From contig JACQTN010000122.1 of assembly GCA_016210785.1 (NCBI GenBank), positions 1 through 11,469 on the forward strand: a DNA stretch of 11,469 nt. The letters are read 5' to 3'. Of the stretch, positions 1 to 7,732 are shown in pieces. The notes under the pieces were generated by a model, which saw only the letters and a list, made by a program, of their open reading frames with translations, was not told the DNA's origin and ran no database searches. A program made the position numbers and the translations under genes. This DNA comes from Armatimonadota bacterium (GTDB lineage: Bacteria; Sysuimicrobiota; Sysuimicrobiia; Sysuimicrobiales; JACQTN01). How positions within the stretch are numbered: position 1 is the first letter of the stretch; each line of letters opens with the position of its first letter.

Positions 1-1117
1 GGCCAAGCGTCCCGGTCTGGTCCGCGATCTTCAGCAGTTCCGCCGCGTTCTGCGTCGCCGCCTTGATGGCTTCCAGGGGCGGGAGGCCCGCCCGCACCAG
101 CATCGCCACCTCCGCGCCGGCCGACCCGTGCGGCGTGAGCACGGAGCCCGCGTCGGTGCCGGTGACGATCTTCACGCCGGCGCGGAACGCCTGCAGGACA
201 CATGCGTGGTGCTGTCTGGTGCGCGCGGCGACGTTTTCCATCATGAACGGGGGCAGCCCCGCCTCCGGGCCGCGGCGCAGGATGTTCTCCATGACGATCA
301 GCGTCGGCACCAGGAACACACCTGCTTCCACCGCCCGCGCTGCGCACTCCTCGTCGAAGTACATGCCGTGTTCGATGGAGCGCACGCCCGCGGCGACGGC
401 GCGCAGGATGCCGCCCTTGTTGTGGGCGTGGCAGGTCACGAAGCGCATGGTCGCCCGCGCCGTGGCGCAGATGACGCGCAGCTCCTCGTCGGAGAACTCC
501 TCCGCCTCGATGCGGCCACCCGGATCGATCACGCCGCCGGTCTGGAAGATCTTGATGTGATCGCACCCCGCCTGCACCTGCCGGCGCACCGCGGCGCGCG
601 CCGCGTCGGGGCTGTCCACGATCTCGGAGATGTCTCCGTAGGACACCTGCACCCAGTGGGGGATGATGCACGCGTGGCCGCCGGTGGAGGTCAACGCCCG
701 CCCCGCGGCCACCACGCGCGGGCCGCGGATCTTCCCGCGGGTGACGGCGTTGCGAGCCGCGATGTCGATGTGCCCGATGTCCCCCACGGTGCGGATCGCC
801 GTCACGCCCGCGTCGAGCGTGCTGGCCAGGTGGCCGGTAGCGTCGATCACCACGTCGGGGAAGGTCCGGCGCGTCACCATGCCCAGCAGGTCCGCCTCGC
901 CAGTCTGCGTGATGTGGACGTGAGCGTCGATCAGGCCGGGCATGAGCGTCATGCCTTCCGCGTCTACGCGGGCCGCGCCCGGCGGGACGGACAGCGAGTC
1001 CAGCGGGCCCGCTGCGGTGATGCGCTCGCCCTCGATGATGACGCCGGCGCGGGGGATGGGATCGCGCCCCGTGCCGTCGATCAGCTGCCCTCCCAGAATG
1101 GCGATGCGGTCCGTCAC
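1..1117 (-). CDS. Amidohydrolase-superfamily enzyme (imidazolonepropionase/Xaa-Pro dipeptidase-like), 3' end cut by window
   Basis: Metal-dependent hydrolase of the COG1228 type (imidazolonepropionase-like and prolidase-like amidohydrolases), probably cytoplasmic. The 372 visible codons hold every active-site landmark in order: the HxH pair H66/H68 in 'DAHVH', K189 in 'HIKIFQTGG' (the metal-bridging lysine position), H230 and H232 in 'CHAH', H250 in 'SIEHG' and D322 in 'GTDAG'. The family usually runs to 400-420 residues, so roughly the last 40 lie beyond base 1. No signal peptide is visible. The start is a GTG at 1117-1115 whose last two bases belong to the upstream gene's TGA (GTGA, 4 bp overlap), with GGGAGG 6 bases ahead; this implies translational coupling to the creatininase-family gene. 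It is the last visible gene of the transporter operon and probably acts on the imported compound or an intermediate. Exact substrate unknown: cyclic amide, N-acyl amino acid and dipeptide hydrolysis are all possible for this family. Confidence 0.88.
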   Translation of the reverse strand, partial: MTDRIAILGGQLIDGTGRDPIPRAGVIIEGERITAAGPLDSLSVPPGAARVDAEGMTLMPGLIDAHVHITQTGEADLLGMVTRRTFPDVVIDATGHLASTLDAGVTAIRTVGDIGHIDIAARNAVTRGKIRGPRVVAAGRALTSTGGHACIIPHWVQVSYGDISEIVDSPDAARAAVRRQVQAGCDHIKIFQTGGVIDPGGRIEAEEFSDEELRVICATARATMRFVTCHAHNKGGILRAVAAGVRSIEHGMYFDEECAARAVEAGVFLVPTLIVMENILRRGPEAGLPPFMMENVAARTRQHHACVLQAFRAGVKIVTGTDAGSVLTPHGSAGAEVAMLVRAGLPPLEAIKAATQNAAELLKIADQTGTLG

Positions 1118-1935
1118 GGCGCGCCTCCCTGCTGTGTGATCCCGGCCCTCATGCGCGTCGAGGCCACGTGCTTATTGGCGAAGTCCCGCACGAACCCGGC
1201 CAGGCCCTCCAGCGCTTCCTCCACCATCGCCCGCCCGACCTCCAGCGGGGTGTCCCGCGGGTCGCCGATGGCGCCGTTGGTGGTGAGCACGTCCCACGGG
1301 TAGGCGTAGTTGACGCGCCGCGCCGCGTCCATCGCGGTGTGGAGGTACGGAAAGCCCTGATATCCTCCGGGCGTGAATGCCTCCTCCCGCACCAGCCACG
1401 GCGCCAGGTGCTGGCTCATGGCGACCTCCCAGCCGCCCGCGTGCTGGATGGCGGTGACCGCCGCCCGTTCCCCCAGCGGCGTGGTGCCGAAGACCTTGAA
1501 GTTCACGTAGGCGAACTCCACCTGCCCCTGCCCCAGCAGCGTGTGGGCCACCGCGCCCAGCGTGGGTTCGTTGCCGCCGTGCCCGTTCACCGCCAGGAAC
1601 TTGCGCACGCCGTGGCGGGCCAGGCTGTCGATCATGTCGAACAGGACCGCCATGAGCGTCTGCGGCCGCAGGGAGACGGTGCCGGGGAAGCCCAGGTGGT
1701 GCGGCGAGACGCCCAGCAGCACCGGCGGGCTCACCAGCGCCAGGGGATGGACGCGCTCGCCCAGGCGCCGGGTGAACTCCAGAGCGCGCGCGGCGTCGCA
1801 GGCTGTGCAGAGGTACGGACCGTGCTGCTCGTGGGAGCCCACCGGGATCAGCACGACCCTGGCGCGCTCCAGCGCCCGCTCGATCTCGGGCCAGGTCATC
1901 TCGGGCATGTAGCAGCGCGTCTCAGCCGTCTCCAC
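1114..1935 (-). CDS. Creatininase-family metal-dependent amidohydrolase
   Basis: 273-residue protein of the creatininase/MftE family (COG1402), whose members hydrolyse cyclic or linear amide bonds with a two-metal centre. The metal-site motifs are present: E36 and H38 in 'GSHEQHGP', D47, H119 in 'NGHGGN' and E170 in 'HAGGWE'. Length is normal for the family. The usual 'GPHLPxxxD' stretch is here 'GPYLCTACD', which puts C43 and C46 beside metal ligand D47; this is unusual. 'NGHGGN' in place of creatininase's 'NGHYEN' argues against true creatininase and towards the broader family. The start is a GTG at 1935 with AGGAGG (complement at 1942-1947) 6 bases upstream. The gene overlaps the preceding M14-type gene by 14 bp and the following amidohydrolase by 4 bp, so all three are almost certainly co-translated. 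Role inferred: one amide-opening step for the substrate of the linked ABC importer. Confidence 0.9.
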   Translation of the reverse strand: METAETRCYMPEMTWPEIERALERARVVLIPVGSHEQHGPYLCTACDAARALEFTRRLGERVHPLALVSPPVLLGVSPHHLGFPGTVSLRPQTLMAVLFDMIDSLARHGVRKFLAVNGHGGNEPTLGAVAHTLLGQGQVEFAYVNFKVFGTTPLGERAAVTAIQHAGGWEVAMSQHLAPWLVREEAFTPGGYQGFPYLHTAMDAARRVNYAYPWDVLTTNGAIGDPRDTPLEVGRAMVEEALEGLAGFVRDFANKHVASTRMRAGITQQGGAP

Positions 1936-2911
1936 GGGCGCCCTCCTCCCCGGCCACTTCCAGCATGATGCTCACCCGTTCCCCGGGATGCACCACGTAG
2001 CCGCGCCGGCGCATGGAGGCGACGAAGCCTTTGGGGAACGGGCAGGTGACAGTCTCCACCACATCGCCGTAGGGATCCACCAGGTCGCCGAGCGGTTGGC
2101 CTTCGTGGAGGATGTCGCCGGCCCGCGCCCGCGGGATGAGGATCCCGCCGCGGCGCACCTGCATCATCTGCGATCCGCGCAGGATGGTGTACGACCGCTG
2201 TTTGGCCGGCCGCTCGTCGGTCATGTCCAGCGCCGCCATCGTCCCGCGCAGCGCGCGCTCGAACATGGCCAGGTCCTCATCGGTGACCTCGCCGCCTCCC
2301 ACCTCCACGATGGTGGCGGGGATACCCTGCTGCGTCAGCAGCGTGAACGACGCGCCCTCCAGCCACCGCGCGTCGGACGCCCACAGGTAGGGCGTGCCGG
2401 TGCACTCCACCATGTCCCGCGCCCTGCGGCTGGCGGCGGAGCCGTCGGCGTGGTAGATGGCGTAGAACGGCACGCGCCCCGCGTCGCCCGCGCTGTGCAG
2501 GTCCAGGAACGCGTCGGCGTGCTCCCGCGCCGCGGCGAAGATGCGGTGGGCCATCTGGTCGCTGAACCGTCCCGCCGGCGCGCCCGGAAAGACCCGGTTC
2601 AGATTGGCGTGGTCGATGGGGCTCTCCCGCGACCGGGCGCGGAAGGCCGGGACGTTGAGGACCATGACGGCGATGAGGGTGCCGCGCAGGGCGTCTGGGG
2701 AGAGCGAGGCCACCAGGCGCTGCAGGGCCAGCGTCCCGCCCACTTCGTTGCCGTGGATGCACGCCTGCACCCACAGGCGCGGCCCCGGCCTCTTTCCCGA
2801 GACGATGATGACGGGGGCGTCGATGGGGATGCCGTCGGGGGAGTTGATGAGCGGCAGCGCCGCGCGGGCAATCTGTCCGGGTGCGACGGTGATATCTCCA
2901 AAGCGCATCAT
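1922..2911 (-). CDS. Succinylglutamate desuccinylase/aspartoacylase-family (M14-type) zinc hydrolase
   Basis: 329-residue zinc hydrolase of the AstE/AspA-like branch of the M14 fold (COG3608), a family that removes acyl groups from amino-acid-like amides. The zinc ligands are visible as H53 and E56 in 'CIHGNE' and H139 in 'DLHS'. N105-R106 in 'NLNRVFPG' is the usual substrate-carboxylate clamp and E203 in 'TIVEVGGG' is the catalytic glutamate. A C-terminal segment after about residue 245 ('[18 protein letters not shown]') is the beta-rich domain typical of COG3608 proteins. No signal peptide, so cytoplasmic. Two adjacent ATGs (2911, 2908) are possible starts; GGAG lies 7 bases before the first, which is chosen. 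It follows the ABC ATPase after 38 bp and overlaps the creatininase-family gene by 14 bp. Likely deacylates or deamidates the imported compound or its ring-opened product; substrate not predictable. Confidence 0.9.
   Translation of the reverse strand: MMRFGDITVAPGQIARAALPLINSPDGIPIDAPVIIVSGKRPGPRLWVQACIHGNEVGGTLALQRLVASLSPDALRGTLIAVMVLNVPAFRARSRESPIDHANLNRVFPGAPAGRFSDQMAHRIFAAAREHADAFLDLHSAGDAGRVPFYAIYHADGSAASRRARDMVECTGTPYLWASDARWLEGASFTLLTQQGIPATIVEVGGGEVTDEDLAMFERALRGTMAALDMTDERPAKQRSYTILRGSQMMQVRRGGILIPRARAGDILHEGQPLGDLVDPYGDVVETVTCPFPKGFVASMRRRGYVVHPGERVSIMLEVAGEEGARGDG
1942..1947 (-). promoter_or_regulatory. Ribosome binding site of the creatininase-family gene
   Basis: AGGAGG on the minus strand, inside a longer GGGGAGGAGGG run, 6 bases before a GTG codon at 1935. 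It lies within the end of the preceding coding sequence and is what fixes the GTG as the start. Confidence 0.8.
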
Positions 2912-2949
2912 CCTCACGCTCCGCTGGTGTGACGTGGTGCGGGTCGCTT

Positions 2950-4035
2950 CTAACCCGCCGGCGGCGGGAAGAACTGCAGGTCCTCCGGTCTGATCTGGAC
3001 GCGCACCGCGCCGCGCTGCAGCGCGGTGCGCGTCTCGGGCAGGTTGTGGGTCGTCAACTGGATGGTGTCGCCGGCGCTCAGACGTGCCGTCGCCCGCAGG
3101 GCATCGCCGGCGAACACCACCCGCTCCACGCGCGCGTCGAAGACGTTGACGCCGGCCGCAGCGGTGCCGTCCACCACCCGCACCCGGTGCGGCCGGACCG
3201 CCAGGCGCACCGGCCCGGCGGCCGCCGCTCCGGCGTCGGGCGGGAGAACCAGCCGCGTCCCGTGGTCGGTGACGAAGACGCGGGCACCGGCCGCCGTCTC
3301 CACCCGCCCCTGCAGGTAGTTGGTCTCGCCGATGAAGTCCGCGACCTCGGGCGTGGCCGGCTGCTCGTACAGTTCGTCGGGCTTCGCGAACTGGTGGAGC
3401 CGGCCGCCGAACAGCACGGCGATCCGGTCGGAGAGCGCGAATGCTTCGGTCTGATCGTGGGTCACGTAGACCGTGGTGATCCCCACTTCCCGCTGGATGC
3501 GCTTGATCTCCCCCTGCATGCGCTGGCGCAGTGCCAGATCCAGGTTGCTGAGCGGCTCGTCCAGCAGCAGGATGCGCGGGTTGATGACGACGGCGCGGGC
3601 CAGCGCCACCCGCTGCTGCTGCCCGCCCGAGAGCTGGCGCGGCAGGCGGTCTTCCAGTCCCTCCAGGTTCACCAGGCGCAGCGCCTCGCCCCCCCGGCGG
3701 TGCGCCTCGTCCCCGGTGACGTTTCGGTAGCGGAGCCCGAAGGCCACGTTGTCGAAGACGCTGAGGTGCGGGAAGAGCGCGTAGTTCTGGAACACCAGGC
3801 CGATGTTGCGCCGGTAGGCGGGGAGGTCGTTGACGACCTCTCCGTCGATGCGGATGGCACCGGCGGTGGGACGCTCGAGCCCCGCGATCAGGCGGAGGGT
3901 GGTGCTCTTCCCGCAGCCGGACGGCCCTAGCAGCGAGACGAACTCTCCCGGCTCCACGGACAGGGTCACCGGGCCCACGCCCAGGACCTGCCCGTAGTAC
4001 TTGGAGACCTCCACCAGCTCCAGCGTCGCCGCCAT
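2950..4035 (-). CDS. ABC transporter ATP-binding protein, PotA/UgpC-like
   Basis: 361-residue ATPase of a spermidine/putrescine/iron-type (PotA-like) importer; it powers uptake from the cytoplasmic face of the membrane. All nucleotide-binding elements are intact: Walker A 'GPSGCGKST' (37-45), Q-loop Q83 in 'VFQNYALFPH', signature 'LSGGQ' (135-139), Walker B 'ILLLDEP' (155-161), D-loop 'SNLD' (163-166) and H-loop H193 in 'VTHDQ'. After about residue 235 comes the C-terminal TOBE-type regulatory domain ('ADFIGETNYLQG', then 'AVRPHRV' and 'QIRPEDL'), matching the usual PotA length of about 360. The start ATG at 4035 sits only 9 bp after the stop of the solute-binding protein gene, with a modest AGGCGG ahead of it. 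Placed fourth in the operon, after both permeases and the binding protein. The symbol potA is withheld because the binding protein does not look polyamine-specific. Confidence 0.95.
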   Translation of the reverse strand: MAATLELVEVSKYYGQVLGVGPVTLSVEPGEFVSLLGPSGCGKSTTLRLIAGLERPTAGAIRIDGEVVNDLPAYRRNIGLVFQNYALFPHLSVFDNVAFGLRYRNVTGDEAHRRGGEALRLVNLEGLEDRLPRQLSGGQQQRVALARAVVINPRILLLDEPLSNLDLALRQRMQGEIKRIQREVGITTVYVTHDQTEAFALSDRIAVLFGGRLHQFAKPDELYEQPATPEVADFIGETNYLQGRVETAAGARVFVTDHGTRLVLPPDAGAAAAGPVRLAVRPHRVRVVDGTAAAGVNVFDARVERVVFAGDALRATARLSAGDTIQLTTHNLPETRTALQRGAVRVQIRPEDLQFFPPPAG

Positions 4036-4044
4036 GACCGCCGC

Positions 4045-5163
4045 CTAGCTCCCCAGCACCTCCTTGTTCCACCGCTCCGCGTGCCGGTCCCGGTTGGACA
4101 GTATCTGCTTGATGTCGAAGCGCATCTTGCCCAGGTTGGCCATATCCTGGGATGTGAGCAGCACCCTGGCGTCCTTGGGCAGCAGGGCCACGGCGCGTCG
4201 GTTGGTGGGCGGGTAGCCGGTGAGCACGCTGAACTGTCCCTGCTGGACCGGGTCCAGCGTGTAGTTGAGGAATTCCTGGGCCAGGGCCACGCTGGCCGTG
4301 GGCCGGCCCTTGATGATCCCCAGGTTGAAGGTCCAGTTGAGGCCGCCCTCCTCGGGGAAGACAAACTCCACCGGCGCGCCCGCGTCCTTGGCCTGCTGCG
4401 CCCGCGCCGTGTAGAAGGGCGCGATCCAGATCTCGCCGGTGACGAACAGGTTGATGCCGTGCTCCACGTTGTTCATGATGACGGCCTTGTTTTTCTGGAC
4501 CAACTCGCGGACTTTCTGGATGCCCGGATCGATGTTGCTCTCCGCACCGCCCCACACCCGGTTCACGGCGTAGAACCAGGTCTGGCCCACCCACTCCCAC
4601 TTGGGAACGGCCACGCGGCCGGCGAAGGCCGGGTCCCACAAATCCTTCCATGATGCGACCTTCCTCGGGCTGCGCCGCGTGTTGTAGGTGAGGCCGAACG
4701 GCGCCAGCACCTTGCCCACGAAGTGGGAGAAGCGGAAGGCCGGGTCCACGTCGGCGAGGTTGGTGACGATCTTCGGGTCGGGCGGGACCAGCAGATCCAA
4801 CTCGGCGAGTTGGGCCGCGTTGTACTGGTGCATGTGCAGCATGTCGAATCGCTCGTTGCTGCGCTCGGCGATGACCCGGGAGATCTGCTGGCCGGAGTCG
4901 CCCACGCTGAAGATGACGCGGGCGCCCTTCATCTTCTCGAACGGCCGGGCGTACATGCGCTCGAAGTACTCTTTCCACGTGCCGCCCGTGAAGAGGAGGC
5001 TGACCTCCCGGGCCGTCGCGGCCTGGGCCGTCGTGCGTTCCCCGGTGAGGGCCGCCCCCAGGCTCCGGGCGGCCAGCGCGCCGCCCGCCGCTCCGGCCAG
5101 GCGCAGCAGCTCCCGCCGGCTGACGCGGATCTCCAGTTCGTCCTTGCCCGTGATGATGAACAT
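4045..5163 (-). CDS. ABC transporter extracellular solute-binding protein, PotD-like, Tat-type signal
   Basis: 372-residue family 1 solute-binding protein that captures the substrate outside the membrane and delivers it to the two permeases. The N-terminus has a twin-arginine signal: 'SRREL' with R16-R17, an alanine/leucine-rich stretch (19-39) and a probable cleavage near 'AQA' (46-48). No lipobox cysteine, so it is likely a free periplasmic or exported protein. The mature part shows PotD-like landmarks: 'PFGLTYNT' (155-162), 'WKDLWDPAFAGRVAVP' (172-187), 'FPEEGGLNW' (269-277) and 'TGYPPTN' (315-321). By alignment from memory, the acidic polyamine contacts of E. coli PotD (Asp168, Glu171, Asp257) are not kept; the last falls on F279. 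The ligand is therefore probably not a polyamine. AGGAGG 7 bases before the ATG at 5163 fixes the start; a longer reading upstream would overlap the permease gene and lack a signal. It lies 14 bp after the second permease. Confidence 0.92.
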   Translation of the reverse strand: MFIITGKDELEIRVSRRELLRLAGAAGGALAARSLGAALTGERTTAQAATAREVSLLFTGGTWKEYFERMYARPFEKMKGARVIFSVGDSGQQISRVIAERSNERFDMLHMHQYNAAQLAELDLLVPPDPKIVTNLADVDPAFRFSHFVGKVLAPFGLTYNTRRSPRKVASWKDLWDPAFAGRVAVPKWEWVGQTWFYAVNRVWGGAESNIDPGIQKVRELVQKNKAVIMNNVEHGINLFVTGEIWIAPFYTARAQQAKDAGAPVEFVFPEEGGLNWTFNLGIIKGRPTASVALAQEFLNYTLDPVQQGQFSVLTGYPPTNRRAVALLPKDARVLLTSQDMANLGKMRFDIKQILSNRDRHAERWNKEVLGS

Positions 5164-5170
5164 TCCCGCA

Positions 5171-5176
5171 CCTCCT
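5171..5176 (-). promoter_or_regulatory. Ribosome binding site of the solute-binding protein gene
   Basis: AGGAGG on the minus strand within AAAAGGAGG, 7 bases before the ATG at 5163 and starting just after the permease TAA. It is the strongest such site in the left operon, as often seen for binding proteins needed in excess over permeases, and it rules out the longer upstream reading. Confidence 0.85.
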
Positions 5177-5177
5177 T

Positions 5178-5960
5178 TTAGTACTTCAGCACCGCGTCCA
5201 GGCCGATGAGGCGGTGAATGGAGATCGCAATGGCGAAGATGAGCGCCACCTGGACGGAGGCAATGGCCGCGATGATCGGCGTGCTCTCCCACCGCAGGTA
5301 GGCGAAGACCTCCACGGGCAGAGTGGTGGTGCGCGGGCCGGTGAGGAACAGCGCCACGTTGACGTCGGTGAAGGAGAGGGTGAACGCGAACAGCATGGCC
5401 GCCAGCAGGCCGGAGCCGATCAACGGCACGGTCACCCGGTAGAAGGTCTGCAGCGGGTTGGCGCCCAGGCTCTTCGCCGCCTCCTCCAGCGACGGGTCGG
5501 TCCCCTGCAGGCTGGCCGTGATGGCGCGGACGGCGATGGGCAGCGTGATGATCACGTGGCCGATGACGATCCGCAGCTCATCGGCAAAGGTGTACCGGGC
5601 GAAGAGTAGCAGCAGGGCGATGCCCACCACCATCTGCGGCACCATCATGGGCGAGAGGAAGAACGTCTGGAGCAGGCTGCGGCCGAAGAAGCGGTACCGG
5701 CTCAGGGCGTAGGCCACCGGCAGGGCCAGCGCCCCGGAGATGACAGCCACGATCAGGGCGATCTTCAGGCTCACCGCGAAGAAGGCGTGAGTGAAGTTCT
5801 CCGCGCGCAGGAACTCCCGGTACCAGGTCAGCGAGAGTCCCACGGGAGGGAACAGATTCAGCCGCGTGGGGTTGAACGACGTCAGCGCGGCCACCACCAC
5901 CGGCGCCAGCAGGAACGCATAGAACAGCGCCAGGTAGGCACCGAAGAGCCGCCGGCCCAT
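5178..5960 (-). CDS. ABC transporter permease, PotC-like
   Basis: 260-residue inner-membrane permease of the binding-protein-dependent (BPD_transp_1) type. About six hydrophobic helices are visible (roughly 8-27, 62-85, 98-121, 130-150, 180-200 and 228-248). The cytoplasmic EAA loop that docks on the ATPase is clear: 'EEAAKSLGANPLQTFYRV' (159-176). Length and the 'SFNPTRLNLFPP' stretch after helix 1 fit the PotC subgroup. ATG start at 5960, 2 bp after the TAG of the first permease; a G-rich run some 11 bases upstream is a weak ribosome site, so coupling to the upstream gene is likely. It pairs with the neighbouring PotB-like permease to form the heterodimeric channel. Confidence 0.94.
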   Translation of the reverse strand: MGRRLFGAYLALFYAFLLAPVVVAALTSFNPTRLNLFPPVGLSLTWYREFLRAENFTHAFFAVSLKIALIVAVISGALALPVAYALSRYRFFGRSLLQTFFLSPMMVPQMVVGIALLLLFARYTFADELRIVIGHVIITLPIAVRAITASLQGTDPSLEEAAKSLGANPLQTFYRVTVPLIGSGLLAAMLFAFTLSFTDVNVALFLTGPRTTTLPVEVFAYLRWESTPIIAAIASVQVALIFAIAISIHRLIGLDAVLKY

Positions 5961-5962
5961 GG

Positions 5963-6874
5963 CTACGCCCGCCCCCTTTCCGCCGACGCCCGGGACACGA
6001 TGGCGAAAAACAGAAAGACGGGGATGGCCTCAAACGCCAGCAGGATGAAGGCCACGGCGGAGCCGAAGGGCCAGTTGAGGGTGGCTGTCATCAGCTGGTA
6101 GATCAACGTCCCCATGGTCTGCATCCTGGGGCCACCCAGTACCGCCGGCGTCACGATGGCGCCCGCGGACAGGGTGAAGACGATCACCACCCCGGAGATC
6201 ACGCCGGGCAGGCTCAGGGGGATCACCACGCGGCGCAGCACCTCCACCGGGCTGGCTCCCAGCGTCGCCGCGGCCGCCTCCAGCGTCACGTCCACCTTCT
6301 GCAGCGCCGACACCAGCGGCAGGACCATGTAGGGCAGCAGCACCTCCACCAGGCCGACGATCACCGCGGCGTCGGTGAAGAGGATGCGCACCGGCTCGTC
6401 CACCACGCCCAGCGCCAGCAGCGCGCGGTTGATGGTGCCGTTGCGCCCCATCAGGACGATCCAGCCGTAGGTGCGCACCACGATCCCCACCATCAGCGGC
6501 GCCAGCAGGAAGAAGACCAGCCAGCCCTTCAGCCGGCTGGCCGTGCGGGACAGGTAATACGCCACCGGGTAGGAGAGGAGGAGGGCGATGACGCTGACGA
6601 TGCCGGCCAGCTTCAGCGTGTTAGCCAGCACGGTGCGGTAGAACGGGTCGGTGATGAACCGGACGTAGTTCTCCAGCGTCAGGCGCGGGCCGACGATGAG
6701 GTTGGGGTGGTAGTTACGCACGCTGACCACGAACATCAGCAGCAGTGGATAGATCAGGAAAGCCAGGAAGAGGAAGACGGGAAGCGCCAGCAGGATGACG
6801 TGGGGCCGGTCCTGCAGAATGCTACCCAGCACAGGTCGCCGGGCGCGCTCTGTTCCAAGGGCCGTCGTGACCAC
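5963..6874 (-). CDS. ABC transporter permease, PotB-like
   Basis: 303-residue inner-membrane permease, first gene of the left operon. After a basic N-terminus it has about six membrane helices (roughly 27-50, 85-108, 117-141, 168-191, 219-245 and 271-293). The ATPase-docking EAA loop reads 'EAAAATLGASPVEVLRRV' (199-216). 'RNYHPNLIVGPRLTLENY' (53-70) is the periplasmic stretch typical of PotB-like subunits. The start is a GTG at 6874 with GAGGG 7 bases upstream; no better upstream start with a ribosome site was seen. A 252-base non-coding gap lies ahead of it, so the operon promoter should be there. It partners with the PotC-like permease. Confidence 0.94.
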   Translation of the reverse strand: MVTTALGTERARRPVLGSILQDRPHVILLALPVFLFLAFLIYPLLLMFVVSVRNYHPNLIVGPRLTLENYVRFITDPFYRTVLANTLKLAGIVSVIALLLSYPVAYYLSRTASRLKGWLVFFLLAPLMVGIVVRTYGWIVLMGRNGTINRALLALGVVDEPVRILFTDAAVIVGLVEVLLPYMVLPLVSALQKVDVTLEAAAATLGASPVEVLRRVVIPLSLPGVISGVVIVFTLSAGAIVTPAVLGGPRMQTMGTLIYQLMTATLNWPFGSAVAFILLAFEAIPVFLFFAIVSRASAERGRA

Positions 6875-6881
6875 AGAAATT

Positions 6882-6886
6882 CCCTC
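6882..6886 (-). promoter_or_regulatory. Ribosome binding site of the first permease gene
   Basis: GAGGG within TGAGGGA on the minus strand, 7 bases before the GTG at 6874. It supports GTG as the start of the first gene in the transporter operon. Confidence 0.65.
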
Positions 6887-7111
6887 AGACCGCCGATGAA
6901 CAGTGTTTCACGGTGTCTAATTCGCTGGTGCCCGCGCGGGTCTCCTCTCTCCTTAGATGAGCACAGGTGTCTGCCGGAATGGCTGCATGCACAAGGCTCG
7001 TGGGAAGACATGAACAATTTCCTGGAATAGGAGGCACCTGAGGCCGTCGGCCCGGAGAGCATCCCCAGCACCCCCCGTGTCTTGAGGATGCCCGTTCACC
7101 GTTGCGGGGAG

Positions 7112-7125
7112 CGGCCGGACGGCCG
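7112..7125 (-). terminator. Possible hairpin just after the NDK gene
   Basis: A perfect 5 bp stem, CGGCC/GGCCG with a 4-base loop, begins one base after the NDK stop codon. It is GC-only and could slow or stop transcription, but there is no T tract behind it on the minus strand, so it does not meet the standard for an intrinsic terminator. Confidence 0.3.
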
Positions 7126-7126
7126 T

Positions 7127-7723
7127 CTATTCGCCAAACATTGCGCTCTCGTCGGCTCGCCGGTAGGTGACCAGCTCCTCCGGCCGGAACCACAGGCCGA
7201 TCTCGAAGCTGGCCTCGTCCACCGTGCCGGACGCGTGGATGAGGTTGCGCACCGGCCGCTTCGCCAGGTTGGCGACGGTGGGCGCGTCCACCGCGAGGTC
7301 GCCGCGGATCGTCCCAGGATTGGCGAAGACGGGCAGCGTGGCGCCCACCAGCTTGCGCACCACGCTCACCGCGTGCGCGCCCTCCAGCACGAAGGCCACC
7401 ACCGGCGCGGACGAGACGTAGTCGATCAGCCAGGCGCGGACCTGCCGGCCGATCTCCCGCGGGTCGTCGGTGCCCATCATCCCTTTCACGTCTACGCCGT
7501 AGGTCTGGAAGGCCTCGGTGGTCTTGCCCCCGATGGTGCGCAGGAAGTCCTCCGCCGACGGGTAGTGGCGGTCCAGGAGTTCCCGCGAGGGCTGGAGCAT
7601 CTTCACGCCGACGATCTTCAGCCCCGCCCGCTCGAACCGCCCGATGATCTCGCCGACCAGGCCGCGCTGGACCCCGTCGGGCTTGATGAAGACCAGGGTC
7701 CGTTCGTTGCGGACGTCTTGCAT
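7127..7723 (-). CDS. ndk: Nucleoside diphosphate kinase, long variant
   Basis: 198-residue kinase that moves the gamma-phosphate from ATP to other nucleoside diphosphates through a phosphohistidine. Core elements are kept: 'ERTLVFIKPDGVQRGLVG' (7-24) with K14, R123 in 'VVRKLVGAT', T129, 'PGTIRGD' (136-142) with R140, N160 and the catalytic H163 in 'NLIHASG'. The usual bacterial enzyme has about 140-150 residues; here roughly 25 extra residues lie between H53-Y54 and the 'WLIDYV' helix, and about 7 more before the catalytic motif. The normal 'HGSD' is 'HASG'. Two starts are possible. I chose ATG 7723 because AGGAGG lies 9 bases upstream and the family motif follows at once; ATG 7744 overlaps the previous gene's TGA (ATGA) but has no ribosome site, and would add 7 residues. 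It may be co-transcribed with the upstream membrane-protein gene. Confidence 0.9.
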   Translation of the reverse strand: MQDVRNERTLVFIKPDGVQRGLVGEIIGRFERAGLKIVGVKMLQPSRELLDRHYPSAEDFLRTIGGKTTEAFQTYGVDVKGMMGTDDPREIGRQVRAWLIDYVSSAPVVAFVLEGAHAVSVVRKLVGATLPVFANPGTIRGDLAVDAPTVANLAKRPVRNLIHASGTVDEASFEIGLWFRPEELVTYRRADESAMFGE

Positions 7724-7732
7724 CGGAGAAAG

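Larger units (their letters stand above)
6875..7126. other. Intergenic region carrying the presumed promoter of the transporter operon
   Basis: 252 bases separate the NDK stop from the first permease. On the minus strand I see a 10-base palindrome CCCGCGCGGG (6931-6940), a purine-rich AAGGAGAGAGGAG run (6942-6954) with no start codon at a usable distance, and a short TGAA-N6-TTCA element near 6899-6912. No convincing -35/-10 pair could be picked, and no riboswitch family was recognised. Being the largest gap in the window and lying directly before the operon's first gene, it is the best place for its promoter and any operator. Confidence 0.5.

Noticed and set aside
128..1303. Plus-strand open frame of 391 codons, and similar plus-strand frames at 2929-3930, 7082-7780 and 9529-10623
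   Set aside because: Each lies antisense to a well-supported minus-strand gene, has histidine/arginine/glycine-rich composition, and shows no recognisable motif. They are by-products of high GC content.
1922..4978. A single open frame of about 1018 codons on the minus strand
   Set aside because: Only its last third (from 2911) is a real protein. The rest runs out of frame across the ABC ATPase and binding-protein genes, which have clear motifs, ribosome sites and starts of their own. Its translation there is the arginine/glycine/proline-rich low-complexity typical of GC-rich shadow frames.
4045..5292. A longer solute-binding protein starting upstream of 5163
   Set aside because: The extra residues overlap the permease gene, carry no signal features, and would place AGGAGG and the Tat signal inside the protein. 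The ATG at 5163 fits both.
2950..6874. Naming the transporter potABCD for spermidine/putrescine
   Set aside because: The fold and layout match, but the binding protein seems to lack the polyamine-binding acids, and the linked genes are amidases rather than polyamine enzymes.
6899..6912. TGAA-N6-TTCA dyad as a regulator operator ahead of the transporter operon
   Set aside because: The arms are only 4 bases and the inner positions do not match; too weak to assign to any repressor family.
6942..6954. Leader peptide gene after the purine-rich AAGGAGAGAGGAG run
   Set aside because: No ATG, GTG or TTG lies at a suitable distance on the minus strand.
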